NCBI GenBank assembly: GCA_963579925.1
Contig: CAUZJA010000130.1
Coordinates: forward strand, 1-7,936
Origin: UBA1151 sp963579925
GTDB lineage: Bacteria; Chloroflexota; Dehalococcoidia; Lucifugimonadales; Lucifugimonadaceae
Reading direction: 5' to 3'
Length of the DNA: 7,936 nucleotides
Shown here: in pieces, positions 1-5,984 of the stretch
Numbering within the stretch: position 1 is the first letter of the stretch
How the letters are laid out: every line of letters begins with the position of its first letter
Translations under genes and position numbers: made by a program
The notes under the pieces: model-generated
The model's database searches: none
What the model saw: the letters and a program-made list of their open reading frames with translations, nothing else
What the model was told of the DNA's origin: nothing

Positions 1-2
1 TC

Positions 3-83
3 AATCTGAATCGCGCCCAGCAGGACACGGTACTGTCAGTCATCGCCACTATCGAAGATGCTGAGCTCACGATCCAACGCTAA
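3..83 (+). CDS. C-terminal fragment of an unidentified protein (5' end outside window)
   Basis: Frame 3 is open from the left edge to a TAA at 81-83 and encodes 26 residues ending in ATIEDAELTIQR. The composition, an amphipathic helix-like tail rich in Ala, Ile, Leu, Glu and Gln, reads like a genuine protein end. Of the other two + frames, one has a stop at once and the other gives a less natural sequence. I do not recognise the family. The stop shares three bases with the stop of the minus-strand MFS gene, so the two genes converge tail to tail with no room for a terminator. The alternative is that this is chance: a minus-strand ATG at 43-41 could begin a different gene reading off the left edge, although its peptide (MTDSTVSCWARFRL) looks less natural. 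Confidence 0.42.
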   Translation, partial: NLNRAQQDTVLSVIATIEDAELTIQR

Positions 84-1345
84 TCTGTCGGAGTCGGAAC
101 CGCGGCCGGTGAGGTCGTAAACGCACCTCGGCCAAATATAGCGACCGTGCCAATTGCAATCGCCCCGGCGCAGATCGCGCCACCCAGCCCCAGCGCGAAC
201 TGCACATCAACCGCTGATGCCAGCGCTCCCATGATGAGGCCTCCGATTGCGGATGAGCCCCAGATGAGTTGGTGGATGCTCATGACCCGACCGAGGTATC
301 GGTTGTCCGTGGCCATCTGGACGATGGTGCCGCGTGCGGTCTGATGCAGTGTGCCCGTGATGCCGATGGCTGTCATTGCGATAATCGCTATAGGCATCGA
401 GGTCGACCACGCAAGTGTCATCAGCGCCGCTCCAAACGCCACGCCCATAAAGAGCAGCGTCTGCCCCATGCGCTCCGGCCTGCCCCACCATGCCATCGCA
501 AACGCGCCAATGCTGGCACCAACGCCACTGCCCAACAGAAGCCCGCCAAAGTCATCGATGTCTCCGGCGATTACGTCCTCAACCAGCACCGGCAACAGTG
601 TCTGGTACGGAGCGCCAAAGACACCGACGAAGAACCCCATGATCAGCAGACCAAACAGAATCCGACTGCGGCGCACATAAGTAAAGCCGTCCTTCAGGTC
701 CCGTAATATTGGCCGCGATTCACCCGTTGAAGCATTGTGTTTGGACTTCATCACCGACATCATTCCGACCGTAGCGATGTAGGAGACACCAATGATGTAG
801 AAGAGCCCTTCAATACCGGCCAGCTTCACAAACGGTGCGAAGAATATCGGCCCCATGATGGCTGAGCCTGTGGTGACGAACGAGTACATGGCGATGGCCC
901 CCGGCAGATGCTCTCGGCCAACCAGCGCAGGCATCATCGCCTGCCGTGACGGGATGTCGAACGACAGTAGGAATCCGTTGACCAGCGATATGGCGATCAG
1001 CTGCCACGGCGTGATGAGATCGGTCGCCACAAGGACGCCGGTTAGAAGCGCTGTCACTGCGAACATACCGCGGGTGAACATAACCAGCTTCAGACGGTTG
1101 ACCCGGTCCGCTACCACTCCGCCCCACACGGAGAAGATCAGAATTGGCCCAAGGCTTGAAAGCGTCACCAGCCCAAGTGCAACCGGAGAATCCGTGAGTT
1201 CGTGCATCAACCAGAGTCGGCCTGCCGTCAGGGTCCACATCCCCACGTTGGAGAACGCAGCGGCAACCCAGAACAGTCGATACTCCCGGTAGCCAAACGC
1301 AGCAAATCCCGGCCGTTGCTTTACGTACTCAGGTATCAATGCCAC
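80..1345 (-). CDS. MFS transporter, EntS-like (MFS_3 family) exporter
   Basis: A 421-residue integral membrane protein of the major facilitator superfamily, most like the EntS/MFS_3 group of proton-driven exporters of siderophores, drugs or other small molecules. The substrate cannot be read from the sequence. Visible hallmarks are a cytoplasmic N-terminus, a first helix pair ending in RLWLMHELTDSPVALGLV (about residues 43-60), the motif-A loop GGVVADRVNR (75-84), FDIPSRQAMMPALV (129-142) and a polar central loop with RDLKDGFTYVRR (215-226) that separates the two six-helix halves. The length is normal for the family. The start is GTG (1345-1343); no strong ribosome binding site precedes it, so the TTG two codons later is possible. 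It lies 23 nt downstream of the DppF-like gene on the same strand and is probably co-transcribed with the two ATPases. As a secondary carrier it does not need them. Its TAG overlaps the stop of the converging + strand gene. Confidence 0.9.
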   Translation of the reverse strand: MALIPEYVKQRPGFAAFGYREYRLFWVAAAFSNVGMWTLTAGRLWLMHELTDSPVALGLVTLSSLGPILIFSVWGGVVADRVNRLKLVMFTRGMFAVTALLTGVLVATDLITPWQLIAISLVNGFLLSFDIPSRQAMMPALVGREHLPGAIAMYSFVTTGSAIMGPIFFAPFVKLAGIEGLFYIIGVSYIATVGMMSVMKSKHNASTGESRPILRDLKDGFTYVRRSRILFGLLIMGFFVGVFGAPYQTLLPVLVEDVIAGDIDDFGGLLLGSGVGASIGAFAMAWWGRPERMGQTLLFMGVAFGAALMTLAWSTSMPIAIIAMTAIGITGTLHQTARGTIVQMATDNRYLGRVMSIHQLIWGSSAIGGLIMGALASAVDVQFALGLGGAICAGAIAIGTVAIFGRGAFTTSPAAVPTPTD

Positions 1346-1368
1346 GTCGGACTATCCAGCCATGATTC

Positions 1369-2403
1369 CTAAGATGCATAAATGCAGGCGACGCTGTGGC
1401 CCGGCGATAGCTCACGGAACTCCGGCACTTCCACACCGCACTCTTCCGTGGCGATTGGGCATCTGGTCCGGAACACGCAGCCCGACGGTGGATTTAGTGG
1501 GCTAGGGATGTCGCCGGTGAGGACAATTCGTTCACGATGCGCTTCCACTGCAGGATCAGGGATAGGAACGGCGGATAGCAGTGCCTGGGTGTAGGGGTGC
1601 TTCGGGTTCGTATATAGCTCTGTGCGTTCGGCCGTCTCAACAATCTTGCCAAGGTACATGACGGCAACGCGGTCGCTGATGTGCCTGACCACGGAGAGAT
1701 CGTGCGCTATGAAGAGATACGCGACCCCAGACTTTTCCTGGAGATCCTGCAAAAGGTTGATGATCTGCGCCTGGATAGATACGTCGAGCGCCGAAACTGG
1801 CTCGTCAGCGACTATGAAATCGGGGTTGGCGGCAAGAGCGCGTGCGATGCCGATGCGCTGGCGCTGACCTCCGCTGAACTCATGTGGGAAGCGATTGGCC
1901 ATCGATGGGTTGAGACCTACCGTTGTCAGCAACTCTTCTACCTGTTCGCGATACTCGGCTTTCGACTCAGTGAGCTTGTGAACGATAAGTGGTTCACCAA
2001 CGATATCTGCGGCCGTCATGCGCGGGTTTAGCGAGCCGTAAGGATCCTGGAAGATTATTCCGAGCTTCTGGCGGGATTTCCTGATCTCGCGACGAGGCAG
2101 CGTGGTGAGATCGTTCCCGTGGAACAGAATCTGACCGTCCGTCACATCCACTAGATGCATGATCGCTCGGCCAACTGTTGTCTTGCCTGAGCCGCTCTCG
2201 CCAACCAATCCCAGCGTTTCGCCTGGCGCCACGTTAAACGAGACCCCATCGACGGCTTTCACCGCGCCCACGTTGCGCTTGATGATGAAGCCACGCGCAA
2301 CCGGGAAGTGGACTTTGAGATCGTTTACCTCGATAACTGAGGCCGTCTGACTTGAGGTGGCCGTGCCGTCGGTTTCGGGAACGCCTGCCGATGTGGTGGT
2401 CAC
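1369..2403 (-). CDS. Dipeptide/oligopeptide ABC transporter ATP-binding protein, DppF/OppF type
   Basis: Cytoplasmic ATPase subunit that powers import by a Dpp/Opp-type transporter (peptides, nickel, glycosides or other cargo), normally paired with a DppD-like subunit. Counting from the GTG start, the 344 residues contain Walker A GESGSGKT (68-75), Q-loop Q119 in FQDPYGSLNP, signature FSGGQ (176-180), Walker B VADEP with D200 and E201, and H-loop His234. The C-terminal oligopeptide-transporter domain begins near NPKHPYTQALLS. Four cysteines (309, 315, 322, 340) have the spacing C-X5-C-X6-C-X17-C. An ATG at 2451 would add 16 non-conserved residues and a 52-nt overlap. I prefer the GTG at 2403-2401, which shares the 4-nt GTGA with the dppD stop and has AGAGG ten bases upstream. 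That overlap implies translational coupling. The N-terminal 20 residues are low-complexity Thr/Ser. Confidence 0.93.
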   Translation of the reverse strand: MTTTSAGVPETDGTATSSQTASVIEVNDLKVHFPVARGFIIKRNVGAVKAVDGVSFNVAPGETLGLVGESGSGKTTVGRAIMHLVDVTDGQILFHGNDLTTLPRREIRKSRQKLGIIFQDPYGSLNPRMTAADIVGEPLIVHKLTESKAEYREQVEELLTTVGLNPSMANRFPHEFSGGQRQRIGIARALAANPDFIVADEPVSALDVSIQAQIINLLQDLQEKSGVAYLFIAHDLSVVRHISDRVAVMYLGKIVETAERTELYTNPKHPYTQALLSAVPIPDPAVEAHRERIVLTGDIPSPLNPPSGCVFRTRCPIATEECGVEVPEFRELSPGHSVACIYAS

Positions 2404-3434
2404 GATACCGCCGCCTCTGAAGCTGAGCGAACGCGTTCCCACTCGTAGCAAGCAGACAGGTGGCCGTCCGAGACTTGCTCAAATGGCGGTGATTCTTCTC
2501 CGCATCGGTCAACTGCCCACTGGCAGCGATTTCGGAACGCGCAGCCGCTTGGCAGATTAGCTCCGTCAGGAATCTCGCCGTCAATTGGCAGCAATCGGTC
2601 GGAGGCGTCAATGTCCAAACGAGGCACCGATCGCAGCAGCCCAACGGTATACGGATGCCGTGGCGTGGCGTAGAGGTCGACGGACGAGGCACTCTCCCTG
2701 ATCTTGCCAGCGTACATGACGTTGACCCGATCAGCGTAGCGTGCCACAACACCAAGGTTGTGGGTAATGATCAGCAGCGATGTACCCATTTCATTTGCCA
2801 GCGACTTCAGCAGCTCAAGTATCTGCGCCTGGATGGTCACATCAAGCGCTGTGGTTGGCTCATCAGCTATCAGCAACTTCGGATTGCAGCTGAGAGCAAT
2901 GGCAATCATCACCCGTTGTCGTTGCCCCCCGCTCAACTGGTGCGGGTAGGTGTCCAGTCGATCTTCAGCGTCCGGAAGCCCAACCATCTCCAGCAATTCT
3001 GCTGCCCGGCGATTGGCTTGCGCCTTCGTCATCTTCAGGTGCAGTTCCAGCGTCTCGGTGATCTGTCGGCCAATGGTCAGAACCGGGTTCAGCGATGTCA
3101 TTGGCTCCTGAAAAATCATGCCGATAGAACTGCCGCGTATACCGCGCATTTCGGCTTCGGACAGGCTGAGCAGGTTCTCGCCCTGATACCAGATTTCGCC
3201 GTCTACGATCTGGCCCGGCGGCGACTGGATCAGCCGCATGATAGATAGCGCCGTAACGCTCTTTCCACACCCTGACTCACCGACAAGGCCAAGTGTTTCG
3301 CCCTCGTCGACGTGGAACGAGACATCATCCACAGCCCGCAGCGTTCCAGCCTCAGTGTTGAACTGAGTTTTCAGGCCGCGAACGTCCAGAAGATGATCGG
3401 ATGTGCCAGTGAAACTTGTAATGGATGTGGTCAT
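2400..3434 (-). CDS. Dipeptide/oligopeptide ABC transporter ATP-binding protein, DppD/OppD type
   Basis: Partner ATPase of the DppF-like subunit, expected to form the ATP-driven heterodimer on the cytoplasmic face of a Dpp/Opp importer. Features over 344 residues are Walker A GESGCGKS (52-59), Q-loop Q109 in FQEPMTSLNP, signature LSGGQ (167-171), Walker B IADEP with D191 and E192, and H-loop His225 in ITHNLGVVARYADRV. The family C-terminal domain starts at ATPRHPYTVGLLRSVP. It ends with cysteines 298, 304, 311 and 329, the same spacing as in DppF. In a DppD-type ATPase of known structure, a comparable cysteine set binds a [4Fe-4S] cluster; here this is inferred. The start is ATG (3434-3432) with no obvious ribosome binding site just upstream. 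The 191-nt gap before it suggests a promoter of its own. Neither a permease nor a solute-binding protein gene is adjacent. Confidence 0.94.
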   Translation of the reverse strand: MTTSITSFTGTSDHLLDVRGLKTQFNTEAGTLRAVDDVSFHVDEGETLGLVGESGCGKSVTALSIMRLIQSPPGQIVDGEIWYQGENLLSLSEAEMRGIRGSSIGMIFQEPMTSLNPVLTIGRQITETLELHLKMTKAQANRRAAELLEMVGLPDAEDRLDTYPHQLSGGQRQRVMIAIALSCNPKLLIADEPTTALDVTIQAQILELLKSLANEMGTSLLIITHNLGVVARYADRVNVMYAGKIRESASSVDLYATPRHPYTVGLLRSVPRLDIDASDRLLPIDGEIPDGANLPSGCAFRNRCQWAVDRCGEESPPFEQVSDGHLSACYEWERVRSASEAAVS

Positions 3435-3625
3435 ACGGATGGGTCTGGAGATTGAACTCTTTACTGATACGGCAGCATCGCGCCACCCGATTCACTTGAA
3501 TCAATGGCTGTAATCCTAACCTACCCCTATTAGTTCAATCCGAGATGGCGATTCCAGTAGTAATTTCCCCCGTTTCAGCATGCGCAAATGGGACTATCCA
3601 TACCCCAAAGTGAACCGAATCCGCT
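3435..3625. other. Intergenic spacer between HAD gene and dppD-like gene
   Basis: A 191-nt non-coding spacer between two genes on the minus strand. It should hold the dppD-dppF-MFS promoter and any end signal for the HAD transcript. Read on the minus strand there is a TTGAAC (3538-3533) that could serve as a -35 element, but no convincing -10 follows at normal spacing, so I do not call a promoter. A 14-nt dyad lies at 3489-3502. No hairpin followed by a T-run is visible after the HAD stop. No small ORF with a supporting ribosome binding site was seen. Confidence 0.6.
3489..3502. promoter_or_regulatory. Short dyad GATTCA-CT-TGAATC, candidate operator
   Basis: Two perfect 6-nt inverted arms separated by 2 nt, centred about 60 nt upstream of the dppD ATG, where a repressor or activator site could lie. 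Dyads of this size also arise by chance, and no regulator gene is adjacent, so the functional call is an inference. Confidence 0.28.
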
Positions 3626-4453
3626 TTAAATTCGAATTAACAAGTACTTGGGGGCGTTCCCCAACTCGCGCTGCGGGCTCTGTCTTTCGGGATGGAGCCC
3701 GCTTCGCATTAACCCTCTAAGCAGTCCCGGCAGCTCGACCAGCGACCCCAATCTGGCGATCGCAGCAGGTTCCTCTTCTGTGGTGGAGATCAACACGCAG
3801 CGCGCACCCACCTCCGCAATCCGCCGAATGGAGTTGGGCGTGTCGTCCAGAAATAGAGCGACTGCTGCCTCAACGCCAGAGTGCTCCAGAATCGAGTCAT
3901 AAAACTCGCGTCCGCCCTTTGGGATTCCCGCGATGTCTGAACCGTATGTCTCGGTGAACAGATCGGCGACGTCACTAGCCGTCAGCTGCAGGCGCAGATC
4001 CACGCTGCTACCGCCGGAAGCCATATAGATCGCATACCCCATGCTGTGTAGCTCTCGGATCGCGTCCACTGCACCAGGGAACTCGGCTCTCACATTCGCA
4101 ATGCCGTAATTGTGTAACTCGCGCGCCAGGACAACGCGCTCCTCAGAAGAACCGGGCGGCTCGATCCCAACGTCCTTGCACATCTCGGTGATAAATCGAT
4201 CATCTCGCTGCCGAATCACCTCATCAGGATCAACACCCGGCGGAAAGAAATCGCCATCGTGCATGAGCTTCGCCTCCCTGGCTATGAAGGCCACATTCGA
4301 TTTAACCCATGCATCGGCATCTCCACCGAAGCGCGTGACCATGAATTCGCCAATGAGGCGTTGCCATTGTGGCGTCCGCTTTGAGTTGTCATTGATCACG
4401 CCGCCATCGTCCAAAAATATAGCCTCGATGTTGCTGAGATTTAGGTCTGTCAA
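3626..4453 (-). CDS. HAD-superfamily hydrolase (phosphatase-like)
   Basis: A 275-residue cytoplasmic protein with the haloacid dehalogenase fold, probably acting on a small phosphorylated metabolite through an aspartyl intermediate. Motif I is AIFLDDGGVIND: Asp15 aligns with the nucleophile, while the usual second Asp two residues on is Gly17, as in the FDLGN/FDLGG subset of HAD proteins. Motif II is YMASGG (Ser146), motif III is Lys179 in GIPKGGREFYDSIL, and motif IV is ALFLDDTPNS (Asp203, Asp204). A helical cap occupies about residues 25-120. The start is TTG (4453-4451), chosen because GGAAGAG (4466-4460) sits 6 nt upstream and the motif I region follows at once. Residues after about 245 (RSGLHPERQSPQREL and onward) do not look like a HAD C-terminus, and a hairpin lies inside that coding region, so the end may be extended. 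The substrate is unknown. Confidence 0.85.
   Translation of the reverse strand: MTDLNLSNIEAIFLDDGGVINDNSKRTPQWQRLIGEFMVTRFGGDADAWVKSNVAFIAREAKLMHDGDFFPPGVDPDEVIRQRDDRFITEMCKDVGIEPPGSSEERVVLARELHNYGIANVRAEFPGAVDAIRELHSMGYAIYMASGGSSVDLRLQLTASDVADLFTETYGSDIAGIPKGGREFYDSILEHSGVEAAVALFLDDTPNSIRRIAEVGARCVLISTTEEEPAAIARLGSLVELPGLLRGLMRSGLHPERQSPQRELGNAPKYLLIRI
3673..3702. repeat. Inverted repeat (8-bp perfect stem) in the 3' end of the HAD gene
   Basis: GCGGGCTC (3673-3680) and GAGCCCGC (3695-3702) are perfect inverted copies with a 14-nt loop. They fall in codons 251-261 of the HAD gene, in the part that no longer resembles the family. In the minus-strand transcript the stem is not followed by a U-run, so it is not a standard intrinsic terminator. 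It may be a transcript-end hairpin from before the reading frame was extended. Confidence 0.5.
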
Positions 4454-4558
4454 TGTGCTCTCTTCCAGGCCTGAAGCCGGACTGGGATTTTACGGTAACG
4501 GGTCGACGCACTGATACGCTTCAGCCACTCATCAACCGGCAACTCGGAGCTATCGATC
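4454..4558. promoter_or_regulatory. Divergent intergenic region between HAD and VOC genes
   Basis: The 105 nt between the divergent starts must hold the promoters for both transcripts if each is transcribed from here. On the minus side GGAAGAG (4466-4460) is a strong ribosome binding site for the HAD TTG start. It is embedded in an imperfect dyad, CTTC-C-AGG/CCT-GAAG (4462-4476). On the plus side GGAG (4546-4549) lies 9 nt before the VOC ATG. No clear -35/-10 pair matching the sigma-70 consensus was found in either direction. Confidence 0.5.
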
Positions 4559-5257
4559 ATGCCCAACGCACTCATAAAGAAAGTCGACTGCATTCATGTT
4601 GAGGTTTCCGATCTGGAATCCGGATTGGCGTTCTATCGCGACCAACTCGGCTACGAACCGGTCTGGCGCACAGATTCTGCAGCCGGTCTCAACATGGGTG
4701 ATGGCTCAAATGAGATTGTCCTGAACGCCACCCCGTGGGAGCACAAGACAGATCTGCTCGTCGACTCAGTGCCGGAGGCGATTGAGCGCTTCAAGGAATC
4801 CGGTGGCACGGTGCTTTCCGGGCCGTTTGAAATCGCCATTGGGCAGGCCGCCGTCGTGCGTGATCCGTGGGGCAATGAATTCGTCCTGCTAGACGCACAA
4901 AAAGGGCTGCTTGCTACTGATGACGCTGGGAATCGTTATCGAGAACCTCTCCTAAAGCTGATCCACGCTACGCGCCTCAGTCAGCTATTGCCCGGTGTTA
5001 CCCTGCTGGCCCGGCACCACTTGCGAGCTGAACCACCCTCACTCAACTGGACCAAACCAACATGGGCATCCTCTTCGAAAAACGAGACCACATTGCGTAC
5101 GTCACAATCGACAACCCAGATCGCGCAAACGTCCTGGATCGCAAGACTTCCGACGAGCTTTCTGAGGCATTCAAGGATGTCTGGGAAGACCACGATGTTC
5201 GAGTGGCCATCGTCACCGGAACCGGCGACAAGCATTTCTGCGCTGGTCATGATTTGA
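4559..5257 (+). CDS. VOC/glyoxalase-fold protein, probable 3' frameshift
   Basis: Residues 1-125 are one vicinal-oxygen-chelate domain, a fold used by metal-dependent dioxygenases, glyoxalases, epimerases and resistance proteins. The first beta-alpha-beta unit is KKVDCIHVEVSDLESGLAFY, with possible ligand His13 and then Glu52 in NEIVL. The second unit ends DPWGNEFVLLD with Glu107. The usual third ligand position appears to be Asp65 or nearby, so the exact reaction is open. The ATG has GGAG 9 nt upstream. From residue 126 the frame changes character (Ser/Thr/Arg-rich) and runs 196 nt into the crotonase gene. Skipping C4934 gives AGNVIENLS and a TAA at 4953-4955, a 131-residue protein of normal family length. 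I therefore read the long tail as an artefact of a one-base insertion or sequencing error, with real coding probably 4559-4955. Confidence 0.78.
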   Translation: MPNALIKKVDCIHVEVSDLESGLAFYRDQLGYEPVWRTDSAAGLNMGDGSNEIVLNATPWEHKTDLLVDSVPEAIERFKESGGTVLSGPFEIAIGQAAVVRDPWGNEFVLLDAQKGLLATDDAGNRYREPLLKLIHATRLSQLLPGVTLLARHHLRAEPPSLNWTKPTWASSSKNETTLRTSQSTTQIAQTSWIARLPTSFLRHSRMSGKTTMFEWPSSPEPATSISALVMI

Positions 5258-5979
5258 AGCCTCACCCGGATGTGACCGACGAAGAGCGAGAGTACCTGAC
5301 ACTCAACCGAGTTTTCTGGCCGCCATCTGGCTCTGTAAACGGTCATCAGACGGGAGTGGATGGCCGCATGGGCGACCACTTCCCGCAGATCTGGAAGCCG
5401 GTGATTGGCGCGGTCAACGGCTGGGCTGCGGGGGCCGGCTTTTACATGCTGCTCTCAAGCACAGACATACGCATCGCCTCAGCAGAGCACGCGCGATTCA
5501 AGTTTGCGCTGCTCTCAAACGGGTGGGTTGGCGGTGGCCCTGGCGCAACGCTGCTGGGTCGCCAGATTCGCTACGCTGACGCCATGCGCATCCTGCTGAC
5601 GGACGAGCCATTCGATGCCGAGGAAGCGCTGCGAATTGGGATGGTGAATGAAGTGGTTCCACATCAAGATCTGATGAGCCGCGCAGAGGAACTCGCCACC
5701 CACATCGCTACCCTGCCGCCAGTGGCCGTTCGCATGATGAAAGAGTTCCAGGTGAGATTCCGAGAGTCGTCGGTCGATACCGCGTGGCAGGTGCAGTCGC
5801 TCATGAACACGCTGCTCATCCAGACCACCGCCGATGGCGAGGAAGGCCGTCGCGCGTTCAACGAAAAACGACCACCAAACTTCACAGGCAAGCTCAGGAA
5901 GAAGGGCGAACCGTTCCCCGATACGACACCGGAGGAACAGGAGCGTCTCGACGAATTGTTCCGTTCTCGGGAGTACTAG
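5062..5979 (+). CDS. Enoyl-CoA hydratase/isomerase (crotonase) family protein
   Basis: A 305-residue soluble crotonase-fold protein acting on an acyl-CoA thioester. The N-terminus (ILFEKRDHIAYVTIDNPDRAN) and HFCAGHDL (58-65) are typical, and the oxyanion hole can be placed at Ala61/Gly62 and at NGWAAGAGF (119-127). The two catalytic glutamates of classical enoyl-CoA hydratase are not seen: the region after GAGF reads YMLLSSTDI, and the usual Gln-Pro-Glu segment is replaced by FALLSNGW (Leu at the Glu position). A simple hydratase is therefore doubtful; an isomerase, hydrolase, decarboxylase or unusual lyase is possible. An insert at about 67-108 and a charged C-terminal tail (PEEQERLDELFRSREY) lengthen it beyond the usual 260 residues. 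The ATG is the first start after an in-frame TGA at 5029-5031 but lacks a clear ribosome binding site. The CoA-transferase begins almost at its stop, indicating co-transcription. Confidence 0.9.
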   Translation: MGILFEKRDHIAYVTIDNPDRANVLDRKTSDELSEAFKDVWEDHDVRVAIVTGTGDKHFCAGHDLKPHPDVTDEEREYLTLNRVFWPPSGSVNGHQTGVDGRMGDHFPQIWKPVIGAVNGWAAGAGFYMLLSSTDIRIASAEHARFKFALLSNGWVGGGPGATLLGRQIRYADAMRILLTDEPFDAEEALRIGMVNEVVPHQDLMSRAEELATHIATLPPVAVRMMKEFQVRFRESSVDTAWQVQSLMNTLLIQTTADGEEGRRAFNEKRPPNFTGKLRKKGEPFPDTTPEEQERLDELFRSREY

Positions 5980-5984
5980 TCATC
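5969..5984 (+). promoter_or_regulatory. Ribosome binding site GGGAG and putative ATC start of the CoA-transferase
   Basis: GGGAG at 5969-5973, inside the last codons of the crotonase gene, lies 8 nt before ATC 5982-5984. That ATC opens the conserved CaiB N-terminus (GPLDGIRVLDL). There is no ATG, GTG or TTG in frame between GTG 5784 and GTG 6075. The spacing is what one expects at a start, so the ATC is either a rare start codon or an ATG altered by mutation or sequencing error. Confidence 0.55.

Noticed and set aside
2404..2451. ATG at 2451 as the start of the DppF-like gene
   Set aside because: It adds 16 residues (MLRVGTRSLSFRGGGI) with no family resemblance and a 52-nt overlap. The GTG at 2403 gives the common 4-nt stop/start overlap with AGAGG upstream.
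2655..3248. 197-codon + strand open frame opposite the DppD-like gene
   Set aside because: It lies wholly antisense to a clear ABC ATPase gene, and its translation (rich in His, Gln, Arg and Cys) has no recognisable domain; it is a shadow of the real gene.
3513..3538. Minus-strand promoter TTGAAC with TAGGAT for the transporter block
   Set aside because: The spacing between the two hexamers is about 14 nt, too short for sigma-70. At 17 nt the -10 match is only GATTAC, which is weak.
3603..3653. CCCCAA/TTGGGG as a terminator for the HAD gene
   Set aside because: The stem is only 6 bp with a loop of 39 nt spanning the stop codon and no T-run follows, so it is not a credible intrinsic terminator.
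5447..5520. GCTGCTCTCAA repeated 60 nt apart in the crotonase gene
   Set aside because: Both copies encode Leu-Leu-Ser in an otherwise unrelated context; codon usage explains the match and the flanks do not align.
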